Below the pieces are notes generated by a model, which did not search any database, had not been told where the DNA came from, and saw only the letters and a list, made by a program, of their open reading frames with translations. The position numbers and the translations under genes are program-made. Positions 6,482 through 14,724 of a stretch of DNA of 18,848 nt are shown here, in pieces. The stretch is taken from contig CALNCC010000107.1 of NCBI GenBank assembly GCA_937875275.1, forward strand, positions 1 through 18,848, given 5' to 3'. Every line of letters begins with the position of its first letter. The stretch's first letter is position 1. The DNA is from an uncultured Dysgonomonas sp. GTDB taxonomy: Bacteria; Bacteroidota; Bacteroidia; Bacteroidales; Dysgonomonadaceae.

Positions 6482-7186
6482 CTATTTATACAACAAGAAT
6501 ATGCAATTTTTCTTTGCCATGTCAGGCAATTGCTTACTCCATTCTTTCACGCTGAGTGTCTTTATAGATTCATCCTCGCAAGTAATATTTACGGCAATAC
6601 AGAGCTTGGTTGATGGAGTACAGTTCCGGATCAGATCTTCCACCAATTTCAGATTCCGATAAGGGGTCTCGATAAATATCTGTGTTTGCTCTTCGCCATA
6701 TATGCGCCCTTCGAGTTGCTTGATCTTACGTATGCGCTCATTGCTGTCTATCGGCAAATATCCGTGAAACGCAAAGCTCTGCCCATTAAAGCCCGAAGCC
6801 ATAAGAGACAAAAGAATAGATGACGGACCGACTAACGGTACTACATTATAGTTCTTACGCTGAGCTATCGCAACCACATCACTACCTGGATCGGCAATAG
6901 CTGGGCATCCTGCCTCGGAGATGACACCAACATGCTGACCATCACGCATCGGATCGAGGAAGTTGGCTATATCATCCGCCTTAGTGTGTTTATTCAACTC
7001 ATAAAAGGTCAACTCATCTATATTAATTGTCTGCTCCACTTTTTTGAGGAAACGGCGTGCCGAACGAATATTTTCAACAATAAAATATTTAATTCCTAAA
7101 ATCACGTCTTTGTTATATGGCGGAATAACCCTGTCGATGCTCGTTTCGCCAAGAGTAACAGGAATAAGATAGAGTGTCGGTTGCAT
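6482..7186 (-). CDS. RsmI-like SAM-dependent methyltransferase (tetrapyrrole methylase fold)
   Basis: A 234-residue member of the SAM-binding tetrapyrrole-methylase superfamily. It starts LYLIPVTLGE where true RsmI has a LY.VPTPIGN motif. It keeps the VISEAGCPAIADPGSDVV block (88-105), the LVGPSSILLSLMASG block (118-132) and IFIETPYRN (170-178). RsmI 2'-O-methylates C1402 of 16S rRNA and is about 285 residues. This protein lacks the C-terminal extension and matches the shorter paralogue common in Bacteroidetes, so an rRNA substrate is likely but unproven. It is divergent from the RsmF-like gene over a 65-base gap with overlapping promoters. Confidence 0.88.
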   Translation of the reverse strand: MQPTLYLIPVTLGETSIDRVIPPYNKDVILGIKYFIVENIRSARRFLKKVEQTINIDELTFYELNKHTKADDIANFLDPMRDGQHVGVISEAGCPAIADPGSDVVAIAQRKNYNVVPLVGPSSILLSLMASGFNGQSFAFHGYLPIDSNERIRKIKQLEGRIYGEEQTQIFIETPYRNLKLVEDLIRNCTPSTKLCIAVNITCEDESIKTLSVKEWSKQLPDMAKKNCIFLLYK

Positions 7187-7202
7187 AATAGTTGCGCTTC
7201 TT

Positions 7203-7235
7203 TCTGATTAATTTGTACAAAAATAGGTATTTTTG
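7203..7235 (+). promoter_or_regulatory. Candidate promoter of the RsmF-like gene
   Basis: TCTG (7203-7206, 3 of 4 to TTTG), 21 bases, then TATTTTTG (7228-7235), an exact TAnnTTTG match. The leader would be about a dozen bases to the ATG at 7252. The -7 element is the right arm of the palindrome at 7218-7235. Confidence 0.5.
7218..7235. repeat. Perfect 18-base palindrome formed by two back-to-back -7 elements
   Basis: CAAAAATA (7218-7225), a GG spacer, TATTTTTG (7228-7235): 8-base arms, no mismatches. Each arm is a full -7 element for one of the two divergent methyltransferase genes. Polymerases using them would overlap, so the two promoters should be mutually exclusive or share a repressor. 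Confidence 0.8.
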
Positions 7236-7249
7236 CATAAAAAAGCAGA
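7218..7249 (-). promoter_or_regulatory. Candidate promoter of the RsmI-like gene
   Basis: On the minus strand TCTG (7249-7246), 20 bases, then TATTTTTG (7225-7218), an exact TAnnTTTG match. The leader would be about 25 bases to the ATG at 7186. The -7 element is the left arm of the palindrome at 7218-7235, two bases from the -7 element of the opposite promoter. Confidence 0.5.
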
Positions 7250-7251
7250 CT

Positions 7252-8628
7252 ATGCACCTACCTTCTGAGTTTGTAGAACGTACTAAAGAGATATTGAGCA
7301 GCGAATGGGATGATTTTTTGTCCGCACTCGGGCAAGAACCGCCTGTCAGCATCAGAATAAACAAACACAAAGCAAAAGGGACTGATACCCTCAGCAATAT
7401 TGTGCCTTGGTGTGAAAACGGATATTATCTCGGGCAAAGACCTCAATTTACATTCGACCCACTACTACATGCCGGTTGTTATTATGTGCAAGAGGCCTCG
7501 TCGATGTTTGTCGGGCAAGCAATAAAACCGCATCTGAAAGAAGGGAGCAGAGTGTTGGATCTTTGTGCGGCTCCGGGTGGGAAATCGACACTCATCGCCG
7601 GACTGTTAGACGAGCACAGCCTCTTGGTTTCAAACGAACTGATTCGCTCTCGGGCAAATATTTTGGCTGAGAATATGATGAAGTGGGGTAAGGCAAATAC
7701 GATTGTTACGAACAATTGCCCCGCCGACTTCTCCAACCTCAAGGAATTTTTCGACATCATTCTTGTTGATGCACCATGCTCCGGCGAAGGAATGTTTCGC
7801 AAGGATGAAGAAACAATCGACGAATGGTCTTTGGCAAACGTGAATCTATGCAGCGAGCGTCAACAAAAGATTATATCCGACATATGGGATTCTCTTAAAC
7901 CCGACGGCATACTTATTTACAGCACATGCACATACAACACGGAAGAGAATGAGAAAAATGTCAGATGGATTTCCGAGACATTAGATGCTGAAATATTACC
8001 TATCAACACTGAAAAAGAATGGAAGATAAGTCCGGCTGTTGACAATCAGATTCCGGCATATCGTTTCTTCCCTCACAAGACCTTAGGGGAAGGCTTCTTC
8101 CTATCCGTGCTAAAGAAGGATGGAGAATCGCAATATACAAACCGCAAAAAAGGACGCGACAAAAAACAGAAGGTAAAAGCTCCATCCGAATTGCATAACC
8201 TGCTGACTGATTCGCAAGACTATGAGTTTTTCAAAAAAGGAAATTATTGGCAAGCAATATCAAAAAGCTTATACGAAGATTGTAATTATCTTTCTGACAA
8301 TCTAAATATTCTCAATGCCGGAATTTGTTTGGGGGAATATAAAGGGAAGGACTTTATACCTCATCAGGGGCTTGCTCTTAGTTTACAATTAGACCGTGAA
8401 GCTTATCCTTGCTTCGAAGTGGATTGGAATACCGCCATCACATATCTGAGACGTGAAAACATTATCTTGCCGACTGATGTGAAAAAAGGTTACGTTCTCT
8501 TAACTCACAAAGATGCACCTATTGGCTTTGTCAAAAACTTAGGTAACAGAGCAAACAATCTGTATCCGCAAGAATGGCGCATCCGCTCGGCGAATATTCC
8601 AAACGAGCCCGTGTCTGTAATAGGTTAA
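7252..8628 (+). CDS. rsmF: RsmF/NSUN-type rRNA (cytosine-C5)-methyltransferase
   Basis: A 458-residue SAM-dependent RNA m5C methyltransferase. A short N-terminal domain (1-75) leads into the Rossmann catalytic domain: SAM-binding LDLCAAPGGKST (102-113), DAPCSGEGMFRKD (173-185) with Cys176, and YSTCTYNTEENE (223-234) with the attacking Cys226. The C-terminal part (from about 290) matches the RsmF-type accessory and PUA-like region, including GYVLL..KDAPIGFVK and NLYPQEWRIRS near the end. The E. coli homologue modifies C1407 of 16S rRNA; the exact site here is inferred. The start is ATG 7252; an in-frame TTG at 7192 lies upstream of the promoter. Its TAA shares the palindromic TTAA (8625-8628) with the stop of the convergent glycosyltransferase, with no terminator in view. 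Confidence 0.9.
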   Translation: MHLPSEFVERTKEILSSEWDDFLSALGQEPPVSIRINKHKAKGTDTLSNIVPWCENGYYLGQRPQFTFDPLLHAGCYYVQEASSMFVGQAIKPHLKEGSRVLDLCAAPGGKSTLIAGLLDEHSLLVSNELIRSRANILAENMMKWGKANTIVTNNCPADFSNLKEFFDIILVDAPCSGEGMFRKDEETIDEWSLANVNLCSERQQKIISDIWDSLKPDGILIYSTCTYNTEENEKNVRWISETLDAEILPINTEKEWKISPAVDNQIPAYRFFPHKTLGEGFFLSVLKKDGESQYTNRKKGRDKKQKVKAPSELHNLLTDSQDYEFFKKGNYWQAISKSLYEDCNYLSDNLNILNAGICLGEYKGKDFIPHQGLALSLQLDREAYPCFEVDWNTAITYLRRENIILPTDVKKGYVLLTHKDAPIGFVKNLGNRANNLYPQEWRIRSANIPNEPVSVIG

Positions 8629-9443
8629 GATTTTAGGATTCCTATTTTTCGTCCGATTTTCAGAAAGGCGCGGAATGCCCAGTGGAACCAATTATTATCG
8701 AGAACAGCATCGGTTATGTAAGCGTTCATCTCAAGTGTATAGCGGCGACTATATTTTTTGTTTATAGCCGGAGATAGCAATGCGGCGAAAACATCTTTTT
8801 TCTCTTCCCAGATAATTGCTCCGCCTATGGTTGAACTCAGTCCTTCCATGTTGTATATTACAGTATATATATCCCGATACAGAACAGATTCCTGATTCAG
8901 CCCTATCGCTTCGAAAAAGAGTTTCCAATCGGCAGTAATCCGCTTGGTCTCATCATACAGTCCATATTTCGCAAAATTATCGGTACGAATGATGAATGCC
9001 TGATGGCACACATTTCCGCTATAAAGATCGTAGAGACAATGATTCCAAAGCATGTCTTTGTACGAATCGAACTTTTCTAAAATTCCGCCCTTCTCTAAAT
9101 AGAAATTACCACAAATAAAACTTTCGTGAGAGTCGCCTTCAAACAAATCGGCATACACAGTCTCTGACGCGAGCAAATCCCCCGAATTGAGAAAATGGAT
9201 ATATTCTCCCTTTGCCTTCACAATACCCTTATTCATGGCATTATAGATTCCCTTGTCAGGCTCGCTTATCCAGTAACTTATCTTGTCGCCATATTCTTTT
9301 ATTACCTCAACATCTCCCTTTGTCGATCCGCCATCGATAACAATAAATTCGTAATCAACGAATGTCTGAGAAATAACACTTTCGATCGTTTTTCTCAATC
9401 CATCCTTATTATTAAGGTTAATTGTAATTATAGTAAGTTTCAT
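8625..9443 (-). CDS. Family 2 glycosyltransferase (tandem copy A), last gene of the cluster
   Basis: A 272-residue GT-A enzyme. The N-terminal fold is clear: IITINLN (5-11), FIVIDGGS (33-40), EPDKGIYNAMNKG (61-73) and the metal-site region FLNSGD (84-89), where NSGD stands in for a DxD motif. The conserved CHQAFIIR and YGLYDE segments lie in the acceptor half. There is no transmembrane segment, but the C-terminus is basic and aromatic, as in peripheral membrane enzymes. It is closely similar to the gene just upstream (9443-10276). The start ATG shares one base with that gene's TGA (TGATG), so translation is coupled; a TTG three bases earlier is less likely. Donor and acceptor are unknown. Confidence 0.9.
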   Translation of the reverse strand: MKLTIITINLNNKDGLRKTIESVISQTFVDYEFIVIDGGSTKGDVEVIKEYGDKISYWISEPDKGIYNAMNKGIVKAKGEYIHFLNSGDLLASETVYADLFEGDSHESFICGNFYLEKGGILEKFDSYKDMLWNHCLYDLYSGNVCHQAFIIRTDNFAKYGLYDETKRITADWKLFFEAIGLNQESVLYRDIYTVIYNMEGLSSTIGGAIIWEEKKDVFAALLSPAINKKYSRRYTLEMNAYITDAVLDNNWFHWAFRAFLKIGRKIGILKS

Positions 9444-10276
9444 CAATTCTCCGATTTTTCTTTATTTACAAACCCCAATGTACGTCCGATTTTACAAAAC
9501 AGGCGAAAACCACGATGTATCCATTTACGAGAAAGAATAATGTCAATGATATAGCCATTACTTTCGTAATAATACAACTCATTCAACCGCTTCAATGTCT
9601 GAGGTGAGACAAGCTCGTCCATTACCTTCATCTTTTCTCCCAGAACCTGATAATGGCTCGCGTTCTGACTTACTCCATTGGGCTTTACCGTACAAATACA
9701 AATATCCTTATATACCACCTTCTCGTGATGAACACCGATAGCATTGAGAAAATGCTTCCAATCCGATATTATTTTCAGCGAATCATCATACAATCCGTAT
9801 TTATCAAAGTTATCCTTCCTGATAAGAAATGCCTGATGACACAAAAAACCTGCATAAATGTCGTACAATGCTAAATCCCACGATCGCTTGTCATACAGTT
9901 TTATGAGTTTCAGCTCTCCGTCTTTCACTACCGAGAAGTCGAGGCTTATGAAACTTGCCTGCGGATTGTCCTGGAATATCTCGGAGAGTACACTGTCAGA
10001 CGTAAGTATATCTCCCGAGTTCAAAAAAAAGCAATAGTCGCCTTTCGCTACTTTTATAGCCTTGTTCATGGCATCATATATACCCTTATCCGGCTCACAC
10101 ACCCAATAGTTTATCTTATCGGCATATTGCCTCACGACATCGACACTCCCGTCATTCGAGTCGCCATCGATGACAATGAACTCAAAATCCTTGAAGTCTT
10201 GATTGATGACACTTTTTATACTGTCTGTCAATCCTTCTTTGTCATTCAGATTGATAGTGATAATAGATACTTTCAT
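9443..10276 (-). CDS. Family 2 glycosyltransferase (tandem copy B)
   Basis: A 277-residue GT-A enzyme and the sister of copy A. It shares IITINLN (5-11), FIVIDGDS (33-40), EPDKGIYDAMNK (61-72), FLNSGD (84-89) and the CHQAFLIR..NF.KYGLYD segment at almost the same positions. By eye more than half of the first 90 residues are identical between the two, with faster divergence after about residue 180 except for a shared C-terminal R.F.KIGR..G motif. It also has the NSGD variant of the metal site. The upstream GT2 ends 4 bases before its start. The two copies probably add related sugars or the same sugar to different acceptors; this is inference. Confidence 0.9.
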   Translation of the reverse strand: MKVSIITINLNDKEGLTDSIKSVINQDFKDFEFIVIDGDSNDGSVDVVRQYADKINYWVCEPDKGIYDAMNKAIKVAKGDYCFFLNSGDILTSDSVLSEIFQDNPQASFISLDFSVVKDGELKLIKLYDKRSWDLALYDIYAGFLCHQAFLIRKDNFDKYGLYDDSLKIISDWKHFLNAIGVHHEKVVYKDICICTVKPNGVSQNASHYQVLGEKMKVMDELVSPQTLKRLNELYYYESNGYIIDIILSRKWIHRGFRLFCKIGRTLGFVNKEKSEN

Positions 10277-10280
10277 CTTG

Positions 10281-11159
10281 CTATTTACGGGCGTTTTTAA
10301 TCATAAACGGATTGATATAATAGAGCGATCGGTAGACACATAGTCTCGCATATTCTTTTCTTAATCCAAATTCTTTGGCAAATCCTATTTGATTTTTGTA
10401 TATCTGTTTTATTTTTTTCAGTATATCCGATCTATACTTACCCGACGTATACCCGTCAAATTCGTACAGGAGATATATTACCCACGCTGCCTGACTAAAG
10501 GCTCTCAGCGAAATAGATAGCCCTCCGGCATGCTTTCGGTAGACGGACATCGCTTCGGGTAATATCTTAGCTTTCCCTTTCAGCGTAATCAGCAATTGCA
10601 TCGCGTAGTCTCCGTTCTTTATCTTGTCGAACCAATCGGGAAATACAAGATCTGCTTTTCTGAAAAAAAGAGATGCCGTCATCATCGCCCAATTCTGAGA
10701 GATCACATCTTCGATCATCAATTCGGTTTTTTCCGGCACTGCACTATTGTACATATGCCCATATTCGAGGACATCAGAAACATGTGAACACAACGAAAAT
10801 CCGGGATTATTTTCCATGAAGTCAACCTGTTTTTGCAACTTCATAGGGTCAATCCAAAAGTCATCACCTTCACAGAGTGCGATATATTTTCCTCGACACT
10901 TGTTGTAGGTATCCATAAAGTTGTTCTGAGGCCCAATATTCTGAGGTTGAAGATTGAGGCGGATTATATCCGGATACTTTTCTCTGTATCGGATACATAT
11001 ATCCCGTGTCTTGTCCGGACCGACATCTTCCCCTATCACAAGTTCAAACCGAAAGCTTGCTTGTTGGCTTACAACACCCTCTATCGCCTTTTCTATAAAG
11101 TCTTCGTGCGCATATGTTATCATACATACCGACACAAGAGGAAGATCTTCTTTACTCAT
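10281..11159 (-). CDS. Family 2 glycosyltransferase (EGDDFW type)
   Basis: A 292-residue GT-A enzyme with the start VSVCMITYAHEDFIEKAI (9-26), ELVIGEDVGPDKTR (39-52) and the metal-binding CEGDDFWIDP (96-105). The later YRKHAGGLS segment is typical of this branch, in which the DxD is embedded in EGDDFW/YW. ELVIGEDVGPDKTR differs from the usual GEDCSTDGTR. No membrane helix is seen. It sits 7 bases after the WbqC gene. It belongs to the same broad type as the gene at 12997-13857 but is not a close duplicate. Sugar specificity cannot be inferred. Confidence 0.9.
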   Translation of the reverse strand: MSKEDLPLVSVCMITYAHEDFIEKAIEGVVSQQASFRFELVIGEDVGPDKTRDICIRYREKYPDIIRLNLQPQNIGPQNNFMDTYNKCRGKYIALCEGDDFWIDPMKLQKQVDFMENNPGFSLCSHVSDVLEYGHMYNSAVPEKTELMIEDVISQNWAMMTASLFFRKADLVFPDWFDKIKNGDYAMQLLITLKGKAKILPEAMSVYRKHAGGLSISLRAFSQAAWVIYLLYEFDGYTSGKYRSDILKKIKQIYKNQIGFAKEFGLRKEYARLCVYRSLYYINPFMIKNARK

Positions 11160-11166
11160 ATCTTTT

Positions 11167-11883
11167 TTATAATAAGGTATAATCGTTCAACATAGTGTTT
11201 ATCTCTTCCGGCGAATTGAACATCAATACATCAAGAATAGACAGCCCGGGTTCAAACTCATTACGATTTTGATTATACGGGCTCAAGTTTACCTGTTGGA
11301 AATTTATTTTTATATTATTGTTTTCATATTTACTTCTGTCGAAGAACGACATCCCCCCTGTCGGATTCCAATACTCGGTTGTTCCGTCAATGGCTTTGCA
11401 GATATTCAACGCCCACTCATCGGGAGCATTTGCCGGCTCTATGTCGAGATTCATTTTGGAAAACACCTCAATCGTTGTGTTTATCCCTAAATGCTGACAC
11501 ACTTTTTCCAAAGAAGCATGGTTGAGGGAAACTATATCTTCATACTCGTTATCGAATATCTCGTTCAACAACTTCACTGTACCGAAATAGAATGGGGCCT
11601 TCTTCTTGTAATGCTGTATCTGCGCGAGTATCTTCGCTTTCCAGTCTGTCGCATTATTTATATTCACATCCTTAATCAGGTCTTTCTGTCCATGTTTGCT
11701 CAGGGGCACTTGAATATATTGCCACCCTTCATTCTGTTTCAACACCCGATTTCGTTCTATCCAGCCATGTCTCATATACTGCACTGTATCGAAGAGAATA
11801 TATTTGTCGACATGCTTTATAAGACTGAAATATCCTATATATGGCAAAAAGTAGGGCTGCATTATTCCTAACTTCATACTCAT
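11167..11883 (-). CDS. WbqC-family protein
   Basis: A 238-residue WbqC-like protein, recognised by LGIMQPYFLPYIGYFSLI near the N-terminus, FDTVQY..HGWI.RN, the IQVPLSKH segment, and EWALNICKAIDGTTEYWNPTGGMSFFD in the C-terminal half. The family occurs in O-antigen and capsule clusters and its biochemical activity is, to my knowledge, not firmly established. The ATG at 11883 shares its first base with the TGA of the aminotransferase gene (TGATG), so the two are translationally coupled. A second ATG at 11877 gives the more typical MKLGIMQPY start and may be the true one. Its position right after a sugar aminotransferase suggests it acts on the amino sugar, for example by N-acylation; this is inference only. 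Confidence 0.9.
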   Translation of the reverse strand: MSMKLGIMQPYFLPYIGYFSLIKHVDKYILFDTVQYMRHGWIERNRVLKQNEGWQYIQVPLSKHGQKDLIKDVNINNATDWKAKILAQIQHYKKKAPFYFGTVKLLNEIFDNEYEDIVSLNHASLEKVCQHLGINTTIEVFSKMNLDIEPANAPDEWALNICKAIDGTTEYWNPTGGMSFFDRSKYENNNIKINFQQVNLSPYNQNRNEFEPGLSILDVLMFNSPEEINTMLNDYTLL

Positions 11884-12995
11884 CAATGTTTTTTGCTTAT
11901 TATCTCACAAATTCGGGTTATATCATCCGCCGCCAAATCGGGATAGATAGGCAAACAGATAATTTCTTTTGCAACCTGTGTCGCCACCGGAATATTATCC
12001 GCCTTTGATGACGGTAGCCCTTTGTAAGTAGGGAAATCGCTGATTAGAGGATAAAAATATCGACGAGCAAAAATATCATATTTCTGTAACTCTAAATAAA
12101 GTTCATCGCGGGTCATACCATACTCTGCCGTATTCACTCTGACGGGGAAATAAGAATAATTGTGCTCTACATTATCCATATCTGTCATCATACTGATTCC
12201 TTGTACCGATGCAAGAAGCTTACGATATAGTTCAACAATCTCCTTCCTCTTTGCAATATATTTATCAACATGTTTCAGCTGCAAAGATCCATAAGCTGCC
12301 TGCAACTCATTCATCTTGGCATTGATTCCCGGTTCTATAACCGTAACCTCATCTCTGAAACCAAAATTCTTCAACAGGTCGATACGTTGTTTCGTTTTTT
12401 CATTCTGACAGATAATAGCTCCTCCCTCAATCGTATTGTATGTCTTAGTCGCATGAAAACTGAGTATGGATAAATCTCCCCAATTGAGGATCGACTGTCC
12501 ATCCTTTTTTACGCCGAAGGCATGCGCCGCATCATAGATTATTCGCAAACCGTATGTGTCGGCTATACGTTGTATTTCTTCCACATTACACGGATTTCCA
12601 TACACATGCACCGGCATGATAGCCGTTGTCTGCGGAGTGATAGCCGCCTCTATTTTTTGTGGATCGAGATTATAATACTGATCCTCAATATCGACAAATA
12701 CCGGTTTTATATTATTCCACCACAGCGAATGTGTTGTTGCTACAAAACTAAACGGCGTTGTTATTACCTCTCCCGTGATACGAAGTGCCTGCAAGGCAGT
12801 TATAAGAGCCAACGTTCCGTTAGAAAAAACAGACAAATGATTTACTCCAAGATACTGAGCCAGCTCTTCTTCGTATTGTTGATGAAAAGGTCCATTATTA
12901 GTAAGCCATTTATTGTCCCATATCTGTTCCAGATAGGGCATAAATTCATCTAAGGGCGGCATAGCCGGCTGTGTAACAAATATCTTTTTACTCAT
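11883..12995 (-). CDS. DegT/DnrJ/EryC1/StrS-family nucleotide-sugar aminotransferase
   Basis: A 370-residue PLP-dependent fold-type I aminotransferase that converts a keto-deoxy nucleotide sugar to an amino sugar, using glutamate as amino donor. Visible marks are WLTNNGPFHQQYE (30-42), the SNGTLAL phosphate region (58-64), TTPFSFVAT (79-87), IIYDAAHAFG with Asp155 for the pyridine nitrogen, and SFHATKTYNTIEGGA (179-193) with the Schiff-base Lys184. SFHATK plus EGGA resembles the VioA/FdtB branch, which makes dTDP-4-amino (or 3-amino) 6-deoxy sugars, but the exact branch is not settled by eye. The matching thymidylyltransferase and 4,6-dehydratase are not in the window. It is coupled to WbqC downstream and begins 1 base after the upstream GT2 stop. 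Confidence 0.93.
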   Translation of the reverse strand: MSKKIFVTQPAMPPLDEFMPYLEQIWDNKWLTNNGPFHQQYEEELAQYLGVNHLSVFSNGTLALITALQALRITGEVITTPFSFVATTHSLWWNNIKPVFVDIEDQYYNLDPQKIEAAITPQTTAIMPVHVYGNPCNVEEIQRIADTYGLRIIYDAAHAFGVKKDGQSILNWGDLSILSFHATKTYNTIEGGAIICQNEKTKQRIDLLKNFGFRDEVTVIEPGINAKMNELQAAYGSLQLKHVDKYIAKRKEIVELYRKLLASVQGISMMTDMDNVEHNYSYFPVRVNTAEYGMTRDELYLELQKYDIFARRYFYPLISDFPTYKGLPSSKADNIPVATQVAKEIICLPIYPDLAADDITRICEIISKKH

Positions 12996-12996
12996 A

Positions 12997-13857
12997 TCAA
13001 TCTATTAGTTTGCGGTAAATATTGCGGATACAGGACGGCGTCAGTCGCTTGATCCGTCCTCTCAGCGATTTGTCTCCGTAGATACGTATATTGAGCCGCT
13101 TCTTGTGAAGGGCAAAATCTTTTGTGTATTTATATTCTAAGAAACGATCGTAATCGTCTATAATATTCAAAACAGTTTGAGCCTGTTGTTGTTCATTCAT
13201 CTTAGACCATTGTCCTCCATCATGTATGCGATAGGCAGACGTAACCTCTTTCTGAAAAGCAATCGCACCATATTGCCCCATGACCATCCCTAACATCCAG
13301 TCGGCAATTTCCATATCGAATAATTCAGGTTTTAGGCTTCGTACTAAATCGCCTCGGAACACGCAACACGAAAGGTTCCCAATCTTGTTACCCAAAGCCA
13401 ACTCTGCTGTTGATATCGATTGATTATCGCCTTCCGTTTCCCACGGGATAACCTCTTCCCTACCCTGATCGACCCAAAGACGTACATGGCGATTGAAACT
13501 CATTGAGTATTCGGAATGGGCTAACAAGAAATTCACATGCCTATCTAAATGATCGTTTGTCGTCCAATAATCGTCCCCTTCCATGATGGCAACAAAATCT
13601 CCATCACAGGCAGCGAATGCCCGTTTGTAATTCTGGACATATCCTAAATTCTGGGTTTGAGGTAAAAATTTGAACGTTATTGGGGTTTCGTTTTTCGAGG
13701 CAATTTCCTTAATCGTCGCCAATGTGTTATCGGAAGAGGCATCGTCGGCAACAACAACTTCAACCTCATGTTCTGAGTTCTGCATCAGTATACTCCCCAA
13801 TGTTTGAGGCATATACGATTCTTGATTATATGTTATTAATATAACATTTATCTTCAT
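12997..13857 (-). CDS. Family 2 glycosyltransferase (EGDDYW type)
   Basis: A 286-residue GT-A enzyme. VILITYNQESYMPQTLGSI (5-23), VEVVVADDASSDNT (32-45), LGYVQNYKRAF (71-81) and the metal-binding MEGDDYWT (92-99) define the catalytic half. The C-terminal region holds the segment YRIHDGGQWS and a basic stretch RGRIKRLTPSCIRNIYRKL that may bind the membrane. It precedes the aminotransferase with one base between stop and start. Donor and acceptor are unknown. Confidence 0.9.
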   Translation of the reverse strand: MKINVILITYNQESYMPQTLGSILMQNSEHEVEVVVADDASSDNTLATIKEIASKNETPITFKFLPQTQNLGYVQNYKRAFAACDGDFVAIMEGDDYWTTNDHLDRHVNFLLAHSEYSMSFNRHVRLWVDQGREEVIPWETEGDNQSISTAELALGNKIGNLSCCVFRGDLVRSLKPELFDMEIADWMLGMVMGQYGAIAFQKEVTSAYRIHDGGQWSKMNEQQQAQTVLNIIDDYDRFLEYKYTKDFALHKKRLNIRIYGDKSLRGRIKRLTPSCIRNIYRKLID

Positions 13858-13884
13858 AATAGTTTATTGTTTGTGCAATCCCGA

Positions 13885-14724
13885 CTATCGGAAAATTTGA
13901 TTGATGGCTTTTCTAACAAGCTCGATAGGCAAAGATACAATTTTACCTATCCTAAAAGGCAGTGAGCGCTGTATATTTTGCACTGTATGTTTATAGTAGT
14001 CCGCCTCTATGCGGTCTCTGATCGGGTTGAACAGTTTCAGATATTTCTCTTCATTATTTCTGAATATCTGCAACAACAGGCGTTCATTCTTTTCATTATC
14101 TATCTGGGTAGAACGAGAAATATTTTTAATACGATACAATAAGTAGTATTTGTTGATTCGGACTACTTTGTCTTCTTCATCCAAAAATGAAATCCAGAAG
14201 TCCCAATCTTCGAGCCCCTCTTTCATATTTACATTATATCCCTCAGTCTTGAGAAAATCGGCTTTCCTGAAAAATGCGGCATTAGGTATCTGATTTTCGA
14301 TAAACATTTCTCTGAAACTATATGGTTGAGGAGTTACCTTTCTGTTTTCTTCGCCAGAAAGCTGAGTGTTACAATACACCAGTTTCGTTTCCTTATCGGT
14401 TTGAAATATCCTAATTGCATCCTCTAAATACTCAGCGCCAATCATATCATCGCCATCCAACGGTAGGATATACTCTCCTTTAGCCATTCGGATACCATGA
14501 TTGCGAGTATCAGACACTCCTCCATTTTCTTTTTCAACATAGACAAAGCGAGCGTCTTTCTCCGTCCATCTTTGTGCAACCTCTTGTGAATTATCAGACG
14601 AACCATCATTCACAATAATACATTCCCATTCGGTATATGTTTGATTAAACACCGACTGCAAACAATCATCCAAATATTGGGCTTGATTGTAGCAGGGAAC
14701 TATTATAGACACAAGTGGCTGCAT
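13885..14724 (-). CDS. Family 2 glycosyltransferase (DGDD type)
   Basis: A 279-residue GT-A enzyme with the classical GT2 marks: VSIIVPCYNQAQYLDDCL (5-22), CIIVNDGSSDNSQ (35-47), NGGVSDTRNHGI (67-78) and LPLDGDDMIG (87-96) with the DxD-like DGDD. GLEDWDFWISFL in the second half matches the acceptor-site ED.D motif. The C-terminus is basic and hydrophobic, without a clear transmembrane helix. Its ATG shares one base with the TAA of the upstream GT4 gene (TAATG). The 27-base gap to the next gene is the largest within the cluster. Confidence 0.92.
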   Translation of the reverse strand: MQPLVSIIVPCYNQAQYLDDCLQSVFNQTYTEWECIIVNDGSSDNSQEVAQRWTEKDARFVYVEKENGGVSDTRNHGIRMAKGEYILPLDGDDMIGAEYLEDAIRIFQTDKETKLVYCNTQLSGEENRKVTPQPYSFREMFIENQIPNAAFFRKADFLKTEGYNVNMKEGLEDWDFWISFLDEEDKVVRINKYYLLYRIKNISRSTQIDNEKNERLLLQIFRNNEEKYLKLFNPIRDRIEADYYKHTVQNIQRSLPFRIGKIVSLPIELVRKAINQIFR

